Below are positions 1 through 6,341 of a stretch of DNA of 7,248 bases, piece after piece (position 1 is the first letter of the stretch; the number at the start of each line of letters is the position of its first letter). Location of the stretch: contig DMJN01000006.1 of NCBI GenBank assembly GCA_003451715.1, positions 1-7,248 of the forward strand, read 5' to 3'. The position numbers were made by a program, and so were the translations under genes. The DNA is from Gammaproteobacteria bacterium (GTDB lineage Bacteria; Pseudomonadota; Gammaproteobacteria; Pseudomonadales; Pseudohongiellaceae). The notes beneath the pieces were generated by a model. That model had not been told where the DNA came from, did no database searches, and was given only the letters and a program-made list of their open reading frames with translations.

Positions 1-149
1 CGATTAGGGAGGACGAAGCGAAAGTCAAAGACTTGAGTGAAAGCGATGAAGCTGCCCGGCTTAAGATGACTAAATGTCATCTTAAAGAAGGGCGTAGTCC
101 CCAAAGAATATTGTCTGCAAAGAAGTTGGATGATAGTATGAAGAAATAA
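1..149 (+). CDS. Possible 3' end of an unrecognised charged protein (partial)
   Basis: One frame (codons starting at position 3) is open from the window edge to a TAA at 147-149, giving about 48 residues. The peptide is very hydrophilic, rich in Lys, Glu and Asp, and ends in a basic tail (DDSMKK). I do not recognise a family. The fragment has no hydrophobic segment, so if real it is probably the tail of a soluble protein. Two things weaken the call: an open run of this length can occur by chance, and a perfect 10-bp inverted repeat (61-85) sits inside it, which is more typical of non-coding DNA. The stop codon lies 5 bases before the tRNA gene, so the two could be close neighbours on one transcript. 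Protein similarity across the left window edge would settle it. Confidence 0.4.
   Translation, partial: IREDEAKVKDLSESDEAARLKMTKCHLKEGRSPQRILSAKKLDDSMKK
61..85. repeat. Perfect 10-bp inverted repeat with 5-nt loop
   Basis: TTAAGATGAC (61-70) and GTCATCTTAA (76-85) are exact reverse complements separated by TAAAT. No T-tract follows on either strand, so it is not a standard intrinsic terminator. It lies upstream of the tRNA promoter region and inside a possible reading frame. It could be an operator-like palindrome, an RNA hairpin or a chance structure; the sequence does not decide between them. Confidence 0.6.
111..139 (+). promoter_or_regulatory. Candidate sigma70 promoter for tRNA-Ser
   Basis: TTGTCT (111-116) and TAGTAT (134-139) are separated by 17 bp, each matching 4 of 6 consensus bases. 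Initiation would fall near 146, leaving a leader of about 9 nt before the tRNA at 155. Spacing and position fit a tRNA promoter, but the boxes are imperfect and overlap the possible reading frame ending at 149. Confidence 0.35.
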
Positions 150-154
150 ACCTA

Positions 155-245
155 GGAGGAGTACCCAAGTGGCTTAAGGGGACGGTTTGCTAAACCGTTA
201 GTGGTCGAAAGGCCAGCGAGAGTTCGAATCTCTCCTCCTCCGCCA
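155..245 (+). tRNA. serV: tRNA-Ser (anticodon GCU), CCA encoded
   Basis: This is a complete class II tRNA that decodes AGC and AGU. The acceptor stem GGAGGAG (155-161) pairs perfectly with CTCCTCC (235-241), followed by discriminator G242 and an encoded CCA at 243-245. The anticodon stem ACGGT/ACCGT (182-186 and 194-198) closes the loop TTGCTAA, with anticodon GCT at 189-191. The long variable arm typical of tRNA-Ser lies at about 199-217 with a GAAA loop. The T-arm has stem GAGAG/CTCTC around the TTCGAAT loop (223-229). The symbol follows the E. coli name for the GCU isoacceptor and only indicates the same isoacceptor. No terminator of the usual GC-hairpin plus T-run form follows directly. 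Confidence 0.97.
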
Positions 246-321
246 TACTCTGCCTCACCAAACTGCACTCCCCAAATTCAATACTCCGCACGGGCCGAAT
301 CTGCAATCCGAATAGGGCGGT

Positions 322-446
322 GGAGGAGAGTAAGAGAACTCTCGCAGTTCGAAAGGCACGCCAGCGCCGCAGGCCGGATCTTGTTCCCGACAAATCCGGC
401 ACACCTACATCCTTGTAGGCGACAGCCGAAGGCTGCCCCGAAGGGG
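322..446 (+). repeat. Structured repeat element, copy A (intact hairpins)
   Basis: The core at 347-427 matches 655-735 along its full 81-nt length without gaps; I count about 62 identical positions by eye. Copy A contains a chain of hairpins. These are GAGAGT/ACTCTC (326-331 and 338-343); GCCGGAT/ATCCGGC (373-379 and 394-400), extended inward by TTGT/ACAA; CCTACA/TGTAGG (404-409 and 414-419); CAGCC-gaa-GGCTG (423-435); and CCCC-gaa-GGGG (436-446). Such tandem stem-loops suggest a mobile or extragenic palindromic repeat, or a structured RNA, rather than a coding sequence. The open frame across it (201-461) is probably spurious, since it begins inside the tRNA and its residues follow the repeat. 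Confidence 0.7.
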
Positions 447-629
447 ATCGCCCTCGCTTAGTAGCTCTGAAGCTGGTAAATCGCTTTCACCAATCTAGAA
501 AAGATTGGGTTGGAGTTAATTTGGCTTAGCCCTGTGTGAATCAATCTCTCCGGTTTAACCCTCCAGCCTGCACGAACCAATCTGGCGACTCAATTTCCCC
601 GTATTACTCGCTATTTCAAACCGTAAAGC
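446..629. other. Intergenic spacer between repeat copies
   Basis: I see no gene here. The one clear structure is a 7-bp hairpin, CCAATCT (490-496) and AGATTGG (502-508), with loop AGAAA and no following T-tract. A short open frame at 536-730 runs into repeat copy B and is treated as spurious because its recognisable residues are the same repeat read in translation. Confidence 0.5.
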
Positions 630-742
630 CAGGGGAGAATGTTTCGCTCCCCCTGTTCAACAGACACGCCAGCACCGCTGCCCAGAGCATAATCCCATCA
701 AATCCGGCACACCCACATCCCTATAAGTAACAGCCCCTGGCT
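630..742 (+). repeat. Structured repeat element, copy B (partly decayed)
   Basis: This is the second copy of the element at 322-446, in the same orientation, 308 bp further on. The core at 655-735 aligns gap-free with 347-427. The best-conserved stretch is AAATCCGGCACAC, followed by C or T and ACATCC. Many differences are G in copy A and A in copy B. The hairpin before the core is kept with a different stem (CAGGGGAG at 630-637, CTCCCC from 647), and the AGCC/GGCT hairpin is kept with loop CCT (732-742). The central GCCGGAT/ATCCGGC and CCTACA/TGTAGG stems have lost one arm. Confidence 0.65.
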
Positions 743-872
743 ATTTACCTCAAATTCCAGCGTTTACGGGCGATTAGAAGTAGTATGACCTGATCAATAG
801 CCCTGCTTATATCTTGCTGCAAATCAACAGAGCAGGATGATATTTCTTGTAGATTGTAAGCGTGGACATCAA
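743..872. other. Intergenic, no gene seen
   Basis: This is AT-richer sequence between repeat copy B and the promoter of the large gene. A minus-strand open frame (951-745) would start at TTG, lacks a ribosome-binding site and overlaps the start of the large gene, so it is not called. I see no strong palindromes or RNA-like structure. Confidence 0.4.
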
Positions 873-900
873 TTGAGATAGTCTTTATTGTTCCTATGCT
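873..900 (+). promoter_or_regulatory. Candidate sigma70 promoter for the GH-like/kinase gene
   Basis: TTGAGA (873-878; 5 of 6 consensus) and TATGCT (895-900; 4 of 6) are separated by 16 bp. Transcription would begin near 907, about 23 nt before the proposed start codon at 930. This is the best-looking promoter in the intergenic stretch. It could drive the downstream envelope genes together, because no terminator is seen between them. Confidence 0.4.
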
Positions 901-929
901 CCTATTTATTGTCCGGGTATGGCTAAAAT

Positions 930-3188
930 TTGAGTAATTCACTTCATCCAATTAAGCACTGGCTGCACGCCGTGGTGGACATAGTGTCCAATCTCTGGCG
1001 TTCTCGATTCTGGGCTAATGTGCCAAGCACTGTTGAATATCCGGCAAAGGTGGCGAATGATTTTTTTGGAATCAATATAGCTGCCTCAGTTGATCCTGAG
1101 TGTGATACTTACATTATCGATCGGCTCAGGGAATTGAGTATTGGTCAAGTGCGTATGGATTTCAGCTACTGCTCTCCTGGTGGTGATGCCGAGCGTATGC
1201 TTGAGCGTGTGTTAACCGAGGGATTCGATGTGCTTCTGGATATCTTCCCACCCAGTGAAGAGGCGGCAATTCTGCATCGGGACGAGTCTGCAAGATTACG
1301 CTGGCGTGATTTTATAGCTGAGGTTTTTGACTCCTATGCAGACCGGGTCAGCATCTTCGAGATTGGTAGCACACCCAATCGTAGTCGCTGGTCCGGATTC
1401 CATTCCAGGAGTTACATTGTTGCCTGGGAAATTGCGTGTGAATTGGCAGATTCAAGGTCATTGAAACTGGCGGGGCCAAATATTTCAGATTTTGAACCCC
1501 TTTATAATATTGGTTATCTGTCGGCCATGCAGCGAGCATTCAAGAGGCCAGTCATTCACACTGACAATCTATTTGTGGAGCGGGTCATTGAACCTGAGCA
1601 GAATGATCATCGGGTTTTTGGACAACTACTAAAAAATCGATTGAAGTTTAATCTGCTCAAGAAGGCAAGGGTGATCGATGCTATTGGGCGGCAGTTTAAT
1701 GCCGTTGCGACCTATTGCACTTACAAGATGTGGACCACCAAACGTCTGAAAAGATATGGCGCTAATTGGGAACAAAAACGGGCTGACTACCTGGTCCGGT
1801 ATCTGATTCTGATTGCCACCAGCGGTGCGGTTGAACGAGTCTATTGGGGCCCTTTGATTTGCAACAGAGATGGGCTGATCGATTGTGGCGATGATGGCTA
1901 TCCAGTCATTGATAATGTCAGTTTCTATCGGGAGATTCGCGGGCAACTTTCAGATTTTGTAATCCGCCCTGCATTTTTGGCACTGGGACTGGTTGCCAGA
2001 GAGCTCCCACAGTCTGAATGTATTCAAGGTATCAGTGCTGACAACGGATTGAGTCACTTTGTATTTCGTACTGCAGATCAGCGAGAGTTTCATGTTTGCT
2101 GGTGTCGAGACCGGCGGCAACTGGATCTTAATGTTCTATACCCCAAGGATAGTCTGACCGCTGCACAGTTACTTAATAACACAGGGCAGCCACTTGAGAT
2201 CCCACCCTTGGCAATCACCGAACAACCCCTTTTTATAAACTGGGAGGCCGGGGCAGTTGCCCACAGACCAGACAGGGAAACCATTGAAACGGCAGATATC
2301 GATCAGGAGATACGTTACCCGGTTGTTGAAGGGTGCCAGAATCAAACTGTAGTTGATGACAAATGGCAGGGCGTAGTGACCGTCAGAGATGGAGCGGATA
2401 TCAAGAGCTGTCTTGCAGATCTCACCCCTGATGCACTGGCTGCCAAACCGGAGATCAGCGTTCTGCGGGACAAACGCAACCGACTATGGACAATTAGCAG
2501 TGATCTCTATCCGGAGCAGCCGCTGGTAGTCAAACTCAATCGAGCGCGTGGGATTAAGAAATTCACCTATCGATTCCTGCAGAGCAAAGGGCTGCGACAC
2601 TGGAACAATGCCAGTGAAATGCTGCGACGGGGTATTTCAACCCCACGACCGGTAGCCTACTTTGAGCAAGCCATAAACAGCGGCACATCTGACAATTATT
2701 ATGTGTGTGAATTCGTAGCTGACGCTTTTTCTGCTCGCAATGTATTTACCAGTATACAAGAGGGTAATGATTCCTTTCGCGGCTTCACCAAGGTAGACCT
2801 CATCGACCGTATTGCGAAATTCATCTACGATTTTCATTCTCGAGGGATCATCCATCGGGACTTATCATCGGGTAACCTGATGATGAAGATAGATGATGAA
2901 GGAAATCTGAAGATGTTTCTTACCGATATTGGCAGGGCAAAAATTTTCGAACTTGATAGACCTTCTGCCAGAGAATGTTTACTGGACCTGATGCGCATCT
3001 GTTACAAATTGAGTTGGTCAGATCGTGAGTTGTTTATAGCCAGCTATAATGAGGCACGCGGTGAAGTACTTACACATTGGTGGCGGATACCGCTGTACTA
3101 TTACGAATACAAACAGAAGACCAAAAAAACTATCAGGAACTGGGCGAAGACCTTGGTAGGGGATGCTAACAAAATAATAAAATACTAA
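930..3188 (+). CDS. Glycoside-hydrolase-like barrel fused to a WaaP/InaA-type LPS kinase domain
   Basis: This 752-residue protein has two parts. Residues about 45-350 look like a clan GH-A TIM barrel: FFGINI (45-50) as first strand, VRMDFSY (74-80), FEIGSTPN (143-150) where GH39-like enzymes have an NEP motif, GPNISDFEP (182-190), HTDNLFVE (210-217) and VYWGP (304-308). A beta-sandwich-like section follows (about 361-440). Residues about 505-700 form a kinase of the Kdo/WaaP/InaA superfamily: beta-strand lysine K535 (VVKLN), catalytic loop HRDLSSGN (H642, D644, N649) and metal-binding D666 in TDIGRAK. These kinases phosphorylate LPS core sugars; the substrate here is unknown. There is no clear signal peptide or membrane helix, so it is probably cytoplasmic. 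The TTG start at 930 follows an in-frame stop at 924; no strong Shine-Dalgarno is visible, and GTG at 972 or 984 is possible. lptF follows closely. Kinase assignment is firm; the barrel's activity is uncertain. Confidence 0.82.
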   Translation: MSNSLHPIKHWLHAVVDIVSNLWRSRFWANVPSTVEYPAKVANDFFGINIAASVDPECDTYIIDRLRELSIGQVRMDFSYCSPGGDAERMLERVLTEGFDVLLDIFPPSEEAAILHRDESARLRWRDFIAEVFDSYADRVSIFEIGSTPNRSRWSGFHSRSYIVAWEIACELADSRSLKLAGPNISDFEPLYNIGYLSAMQRAFKRPVIHTDNLFVERVIEPEQNDHRVFGQLLKNRLKFNLLKKARVIDAIGRQFNAVATYCTYKMWTTKRLKRYGANWEQKRADYLVRYLILIATSGAVERVYWGPLICNRDGLIDCGDDGYPVIDNVSFYREIRGQLSDFVIRPAFLALGLVARELPQSECIQGISADNGLSHFVFRTADQREFHVCWCRDRRQLDLNVLYPKDSLTAAQLLNNTGQPLEIPPLAITEQPLFINWEAGAVAHRPDRETIETADIDQEIRYPVVEGCQNQTVVDDKWQGVVTVRDGADIKSCLADLTPDALAAKPEISVLRDKRNRLWTISSDLYPEQPLVVKLNRARGIKKFTYRFLQSKGLRHWNNASEMLRRGISTPRPVAYFEQAINSGTSDNYYVCEFVADAFSARNVFTSIQEGNDSFRGFTKVDLIDRIAKFIYDFHSRGIIHRDLSSGNLMMKIDDEGNLKMFLTDIGRAKIFELDRPSARECLLDLMRICYKLSWSDRELFIASYNEARGEVLTHWWRIPLYYYEYKQKTKKTIRNWAKTLVGDANKIIKY

Positions 3189-3265
3189 AGGGGCTGCCCG
3201 TAGATAGGTGGGATAAAAACTATCTCTCAGAGTCCATGGTTTGTTCCAGACGTTCCAAGATCGAT

Positions 3266-3273
3266 TAAGGAGG
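3266..3273 (+). promoter_or_regulatory. Shine-Dalgarno that sets the lptF start
   Basis: TAAGGAGG is a near-perfect Shine-Dalgarno ending 9 nt before TTG at 3283. It supports that codon over the in-frame TTG at 3241, which has no such site. A weak hairpin, GATAG/CTATC, lies just upstream in the 94-bp gap; no convincing promoter boxes are seen there. Confidence 0.75.
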
Positions 3274-3282
3274 ATTCCTGGT

Positions 3283-4392
3283 TTGATAATTTTTCGCTAC
3301 CTCAGCAAGCAAATCCTACAGATTGTTTCTGTTGTGACAGCGGTATTGCTGGTTGTGGCGCTTACCGGACGCTTTATTCAATATCTGGGTGATGCGGTTG
3401 CAGGTGATAAATCGCCGGATATCTTGATGCTGCTGATGCTCTATCGCATCCCTGAATTCCTGCTCGTCATACTTCCTCTGGCGCTGTTTCTGGCAATAAT
3501 CCTGACCTATGGTCGCATGTACGCAGACAACGAAATGGTCATCCTGATGAGCTCGGGTGTCAGCCAGAGACGACTCTTTTTTCACACCATGGGAGCGTCG
3601 GTTCTCATCATGCTGATTGTTGCATCTATCAGTCTGTATCTGGCCCCACTTGGTCTGCGCAAAGGCGAAGAGCTGAAATTGGTGCAAAATCAATTGACCG
3701 AAATCGATCTCATCGTGGCCGGGCAGTTTCAATCCTTTGGTGACGGCGAACGCGTAACTTATGTGGAGCGTATCCGGAATGCAGAACAGCAGGGGCGAGA
3801 ATTGCACAATGTATTCGTGGCGCTAACCCCGGAAGGAACAGCCGCTGGAGAACCACCCCGAATACTGCTGGCTGACACTGCCCGACCGGAAATAGACGAC
3901 GAAAATGGCTCACGCTTCATACGCCTGGACAATGTGTTGGAATACGATGGTTCGCCTGGCTCAGGCGCATTTACCATAGGCCAATTCGACAGTCAGACCA
4001 TTCTTTTACCACCCCCGGAAGAATTTGGAGTGGTACTGGAAGAATCAACCCTAGCTACGACGAGCTTGCTTGGTTCGAGCGATGTGGCGCACCAGGCTGA
4101 AATGCAATGGCGCATCTCCACGCTGATCCTGATTCCGGTGATAGTCCTCATTGCGGTGCCCATGAGTCGTATTAATCCTCGGCAAGGTCGTTACAGCAAG
4201 TTATTTCCAGCGGCGTTGCTCTATGTCGCCTATTTTGTTTCGCTGGAATTTTGTCGGGATCTAATAGCCGATGGAGCATTCAGTCCAGTACTGGGGCTCT
4301 GGTGGATTCATCTGATCTTCATCGCGATAGGAATTGCTGCCTATGTTATTAGGCTGGATCAGTTTTTTGCACGCGGGAAGCCGGCTACATGA
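3283..4392 (+). CDS. lptF: LPS export ABC transporter permease LptF
   Basis: LptF is one half of the inner-membrane permease of LptB2FG, which extracts LPS from the outer leaflet of the inner membrane and passes it to LptC and the periplasmic bridge. From TTG at 3283 the protein has 369 residues, close to the E. coli length (366), and begins MIIFRYLSKQ, the usual LptF N-terminus. Membrane helices lie near 11-30, 55-76 and 100-122, then a periplasmic beta-jellyroll (about 123-273), then helices near 279-296, 307-325 and 337-356. The conserved PMSRINPRQGR loop (293-303) precedes TM5. An upstream in-frame TTG (3241) would add 14 residues but lacks a ribosome site. The stop overlaps the lptG start (ATGA), indicating translational coupling. 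The upstream neighbour is an LPS-kinase-like gene, which fits an LPS-related operon. Confidence 0.95.
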   Translation: MIIFRYLSKQILQIVSVVTAVLLVVALTGRFIQYLGDAVAGDKSPDILMLLMLYRIPEFLLVILPLALFLAIILTYGRMYADNEMVILMSSGVSQRRLFFHTMGASVLIMLIVASISLYLAPLGLRKGEELKLVQNQLTEIDLIVAGQFQSFGDGERVTYVERIRNAEQQGRELHNVFVALTPEGTAAGEPPRILLADTARPEIDDENGSRFIRLDNVLEYDGSPGSGAFTIGQFDSQTILLPPPEEFGVVLEESTLATTSLLGSSDVAHQAEMQWRISTLILIPVIVLIAVPMSRINPRQGRYSKLFPAALLYVAYFVSLEFCRDLIADGAFSPVLGLWWIHLIFIAIGIAAYVIRLDQFFARGKPAT

Positions 4393-5465
4393 ATCTACTA
4401 GATCGACATGTGCGAATTGCAGTACTGCTTTCGATTGCCATAGTGCTGGGCATTATCGTTTCCCTTGATCTGATCTTCTCGCTGATTGATGAACTGGGTG
4501 AGTCGGGCGTCGATTACACCGTGGGTAACGCACTGCTCTATGTAGCCCTGACAACACCCACCAGTATTTACGAACTTTTGCCCTTTGCCGCACTGGGTGG
4601 CACCATCTTCGGGCTTGGCGTCCTCGCTTCCAATAATGAGCTGGTAGTCATGCAGACAGCCGGCGTGCACAAGTGGCGCATAGTGCTGGCGGTGCTCAAG
4701 CCAGCCCTGTTGGTCATGGTGCTGGGTCTCCTGTTGGGCGAGTACGCGTCTCCGGCCCTGGAGCAGGTTGCAAATAGCAATAAGGCCATTCAACTGAGCG
4801 GCTCCAGTTCCATCAATTCTGAAACTGGCACCTGGCACAAGATCGGGAATGATTTCATACACATTAATGCCATAGCTCCCGGTGGGGTGCAATTGTATGG
4901 CGTTAGCCGCTATACGGCGAACGATGATCGCCAGCTAATCTCGGCGAGTTTTACCGAATCCGCACAGTACATCGAAGATGGTGATGGAGCCTATTGGAGG
5001 ATGAACAATGTGCGACAGAGCCGCTTTTTTGGATCGCGTATCTCAACGACTAGCTATTCGCAAGAAAACTGGACTGCCGATCTGTCGCCTCAGTTACTGA
5101 GTCTCCTGCTTGTTGAGCCCGGCAATCAATCGATTTCAGGGCTCTATCGTTTCGCCCGGTTCTTTCAAACCGAAGGCCTGGATAGTTCCATTTATTTCCT
5201 GGCTTTCTGGAAGAAACTGCTGCAGCCATTGTCGACTCTGGTTCTAGTTGTATTAGCCATCTCTTTTGTTTTCGGTCCGCTGCGGGAAGCGACTATGGGT
5301 TATCGAATATTTATAGCCCTTGGTATTGGACTGGCATTCACCACCATTCAACGCATGATGGAACCTGTGAGTCTGATTTATGGCTTGAGCCCGCTCATGG
5401 CTGTGCTCACACCCATACTTCTCTCTGCTTGTCTGGGATTGTTGCTGATGCGGCGGGTAAGCTGA
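4389..5465 (+). CDS. lptG: LPS export ABC transporter permease LptG
   Basis: LptG is the partner permease of LptF in LptB2FG; the pair forms the cavity that LPS enters before export. The protein has 358 residues, as expected for the family (E. coli 360). It starts MNLLDRHV with ATG overlapping the lptF stop. Helices lie near 9-34, 59-80 and 97-118, followed by the periplasmic jellyroll domain and C-terminal helices near 281-297, 305-322 and 334-354. The conserved LASNNELVVMQTAGV stretch after TM2 contains the coupling-helix region that contacts the LptB ATPase, and FGPLRE (295-300) matches the family's conserved end of TM4. GGGAAG a few bases before the ATG can serve as a ribosome site. lptB, lptA and lptC are not in the window, as is usual because they lie elsewhere in most Gram-negative genomes. 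Confidence 0.95.
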   Translation: MNLLDRHVRIAVLLSIAIVLGIIVSLDLIFSLIDELGESGVDYTVGNALLYVALTTPTSIYELLPFAALGGTIFGLGVLASNNELVVMQTAGVHKWRIVLAVLKPALLVMVLGLLLGEYASPALEQVANSNKAIQLSGSSSINSETGTWHKIGNDFIHINAIAPGGVQLYGVSRYTANDDRQLISASFTESAQYIEDGDGAYWRMNNVRQSRFFGSRISTTSYSQENWTADLSPQLLSLLLVEPGNQSISGLYRFARFFQTEGLDSSIYFLAFWKKLLQPLSTLVLVVLAISFVFGPLREATMGYRIFIALGIGLAFTTIQRMMEPVSLIYGLSPLMAVLTPILLSACLGLLLMRRVS

Positions 5466-5475
5466 TGGCCTGGAT

Positions 5476-5510
5476 TTGTCTGCATGAGCAAGGCCGCTAC
5501 AGTAATGTAG
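5476..5510 (+). promoter_or_regulatory. Weak promoter-like boxes and small hairpin before the membrane-protein gene
   Basis: TTGTCT (5476-5481) and TACAGT (5498-5503) are spaced 16 bp, and a CTACA-gtaa-TGTAG inverted repeat (5497-5510) overlaps the second box. This could be a promoter with an overlapping operator, or chance. No T-run follows the hairpin, so it is not a terminator for lptG. Confidence 0.2.
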
Positions 5511-5544
5511 TAAAATAGAAGCAAGTGGAAGTAAAGAGTAGAAA

Positions 5545-6168
5545 ATGTTAACCCAACATCGCAATCTGTTGTTACGCGTTGTAGTTTATAGCTTATTTTT
5601 GGCTTCTCTGATTCTGGTACTCCGCGTGGATGCCAGTAATGTAGAAGGTGAGTTTGTAGAAAACTCCCTGACAGAGAATGTTCAGGCGGCTATTTTTCTC
5701 TCCCTTGCACTGGGCATGTTGATTATGTCCATTCGTCTGCAACATGTCTCAATGTTAGCCAGCATGTTTGCGGGATTCTTCTTAGTGTCATTTATCAGGG
5801 AGCTGGACGCCCCGCTGGAACATAACATTGGCACGGGAGCCTGGCAGGCACTGGTTACGCTGGTGCTGCTGGCGATGATTTTTAGGGCAAGATCAGGCTG
5901 GGGCCAGCTCAAGCCGGAGTTTGCTTCCCATCTGGAGACTTATAGCTTTGGCTTATTCGTAGGCGGCTTTCTAACCACCTTTATTTTTTCTCGCCTGGTT
6001 GGCGTCGAAGAGATCTGGATGGCGGTACTGAAAGACAACTACTACCGTGGTGTAAAGAACGCTATCGAAGAGAGTTTTGAGTTGATGGGCGATGGCCTGT
6101 TGCTGTTTAGCGGCGTGGAGTTCTATTTCCGGTATGCCAAAAACTCACTTGCATCATCTGGTCAATAG
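5545..6168 (+). CDS. Polytopic inner-membrane protein of unknown function
   Basis: This is a 207-residue hydrophobic protein, not assigned to a named family. About six membrane segments are visible: 8-28, 45-65, 69-87, 99-115, 134-154 and 180-198. Charged residues sit at or near membrane borders in a conserved-looking way: FVENSLTENVQAA before TM2, RELD (86-89) after TM3, and IEESFELMGD (174-183) entering the last helix. An EE-x-x-E-x-x-G pattern before a terminal helix recurs in small uncharacterised bacterial membrane proteins, but I cannot tie it to a reaction. There is no signal peptidase site. ATG at 5545 is preceded by purine-rich sequence but only a weak Shine-Dalgarno. It follows lptG by 79 bp in the same direction and could be cotranscribed; a role in the envelope is only a guess from location. 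Confidence 0.8.
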   Translation: MLTQHRNLLLRVVVYSLFLASLILVLRVDASNVEGEFVENSLTENVQAAIFLSLALGMLIMSIRLQHVSMLASMFAGFFLVSFIRELDAPLEHNIGTGAWQALVTLVLLAMIFRARSGWGQLKPEFASHLETYSFGLFVGGFLTTFIFSRLVGVEEIWMAVLKDNYYRGVKNAIEESFELMGDGLLLFSGVEFYFRYAKNSLASSGQ

Positions 6169-6330
6169 CTATGCTATGCAATGGAAAAGCAATGTGGACA
6201 TGGCTGTTCATAGAATACTTTAACTGGCACTAAAATATACGCTGATTGACCAGCACTGATCCTGCCATCTTTCCGCCACATTTAATCCGCACATCGCCTC
6301 GATTGATCGATGCTCTGGCTAGAATTGAGG
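6169..6330. other. Intergenic, no gene seen
   Basis: This is the space between the membrane-protein gene and the hairpin/terminator block. It is AT-rich at first (6200-6240), with TAGAAT-like and TAAAAT-like boxes but no well-spaced promoter pair. TAGAAT at 6320-6325 could be a -10 box for the RNA-like block that follows, but it lacks a recognisable -35. Nothing else stands out. Confidence 0.4.
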
Positions 6331-6341
6331 TGTTAAATGAA

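Noticed and set aside
201..461. 86-codon plus-strand frame overlapping the tRNA
   Set aside because: It begins inside tRNA-Ser and runs through repeat copy A. Its residues (RHASAAG..., NPAHLHP) are the repeat read in translation and reappear in the frame over copy B, so it is most likely spurious.
484..512. 7-bp hairpin CCAATCT/AGATTGG as a terminator
   Set aside because: The stem is short, its GC content is low, and it is not followed by a run of Ts.
536..730. 64-codon plus-strand frame
   Set aside because: Its recognisable C-terminal half is repeat copy B, there is no ribosome site, and the composition is not protein-like.
155..742. tRNA-Ser as an integration site for a mobile island
   Set aside because: I see no integrase gene and no direct repeat of the tRNA 3' end in the window. 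The following repeats do not match the tRNA end beyond short similarity.
745..951. 68-codon minus-strand frame
   Set aside because: It starts at TTG without a Shine-Dalgarno, overlaps the start of the large plus-strand gene, and has no recognisable motif.
3316..3807. 163-codon minus-strand frame inside lptF (and a similar one at 4398-4892 inside lptG)
   Set aside because: Both are antisense shadows of strongly recognisable genes, rich in His and Gln as expected from reverse reading of hydrophobic codons.
6246..6300. Possible third copy of the repeat element
   Set aside because: CCAGCAC and AATCCGCACA occur with spacing similar to copy B (34 versus 32 nt), but little else aligns, so chance is as likely.
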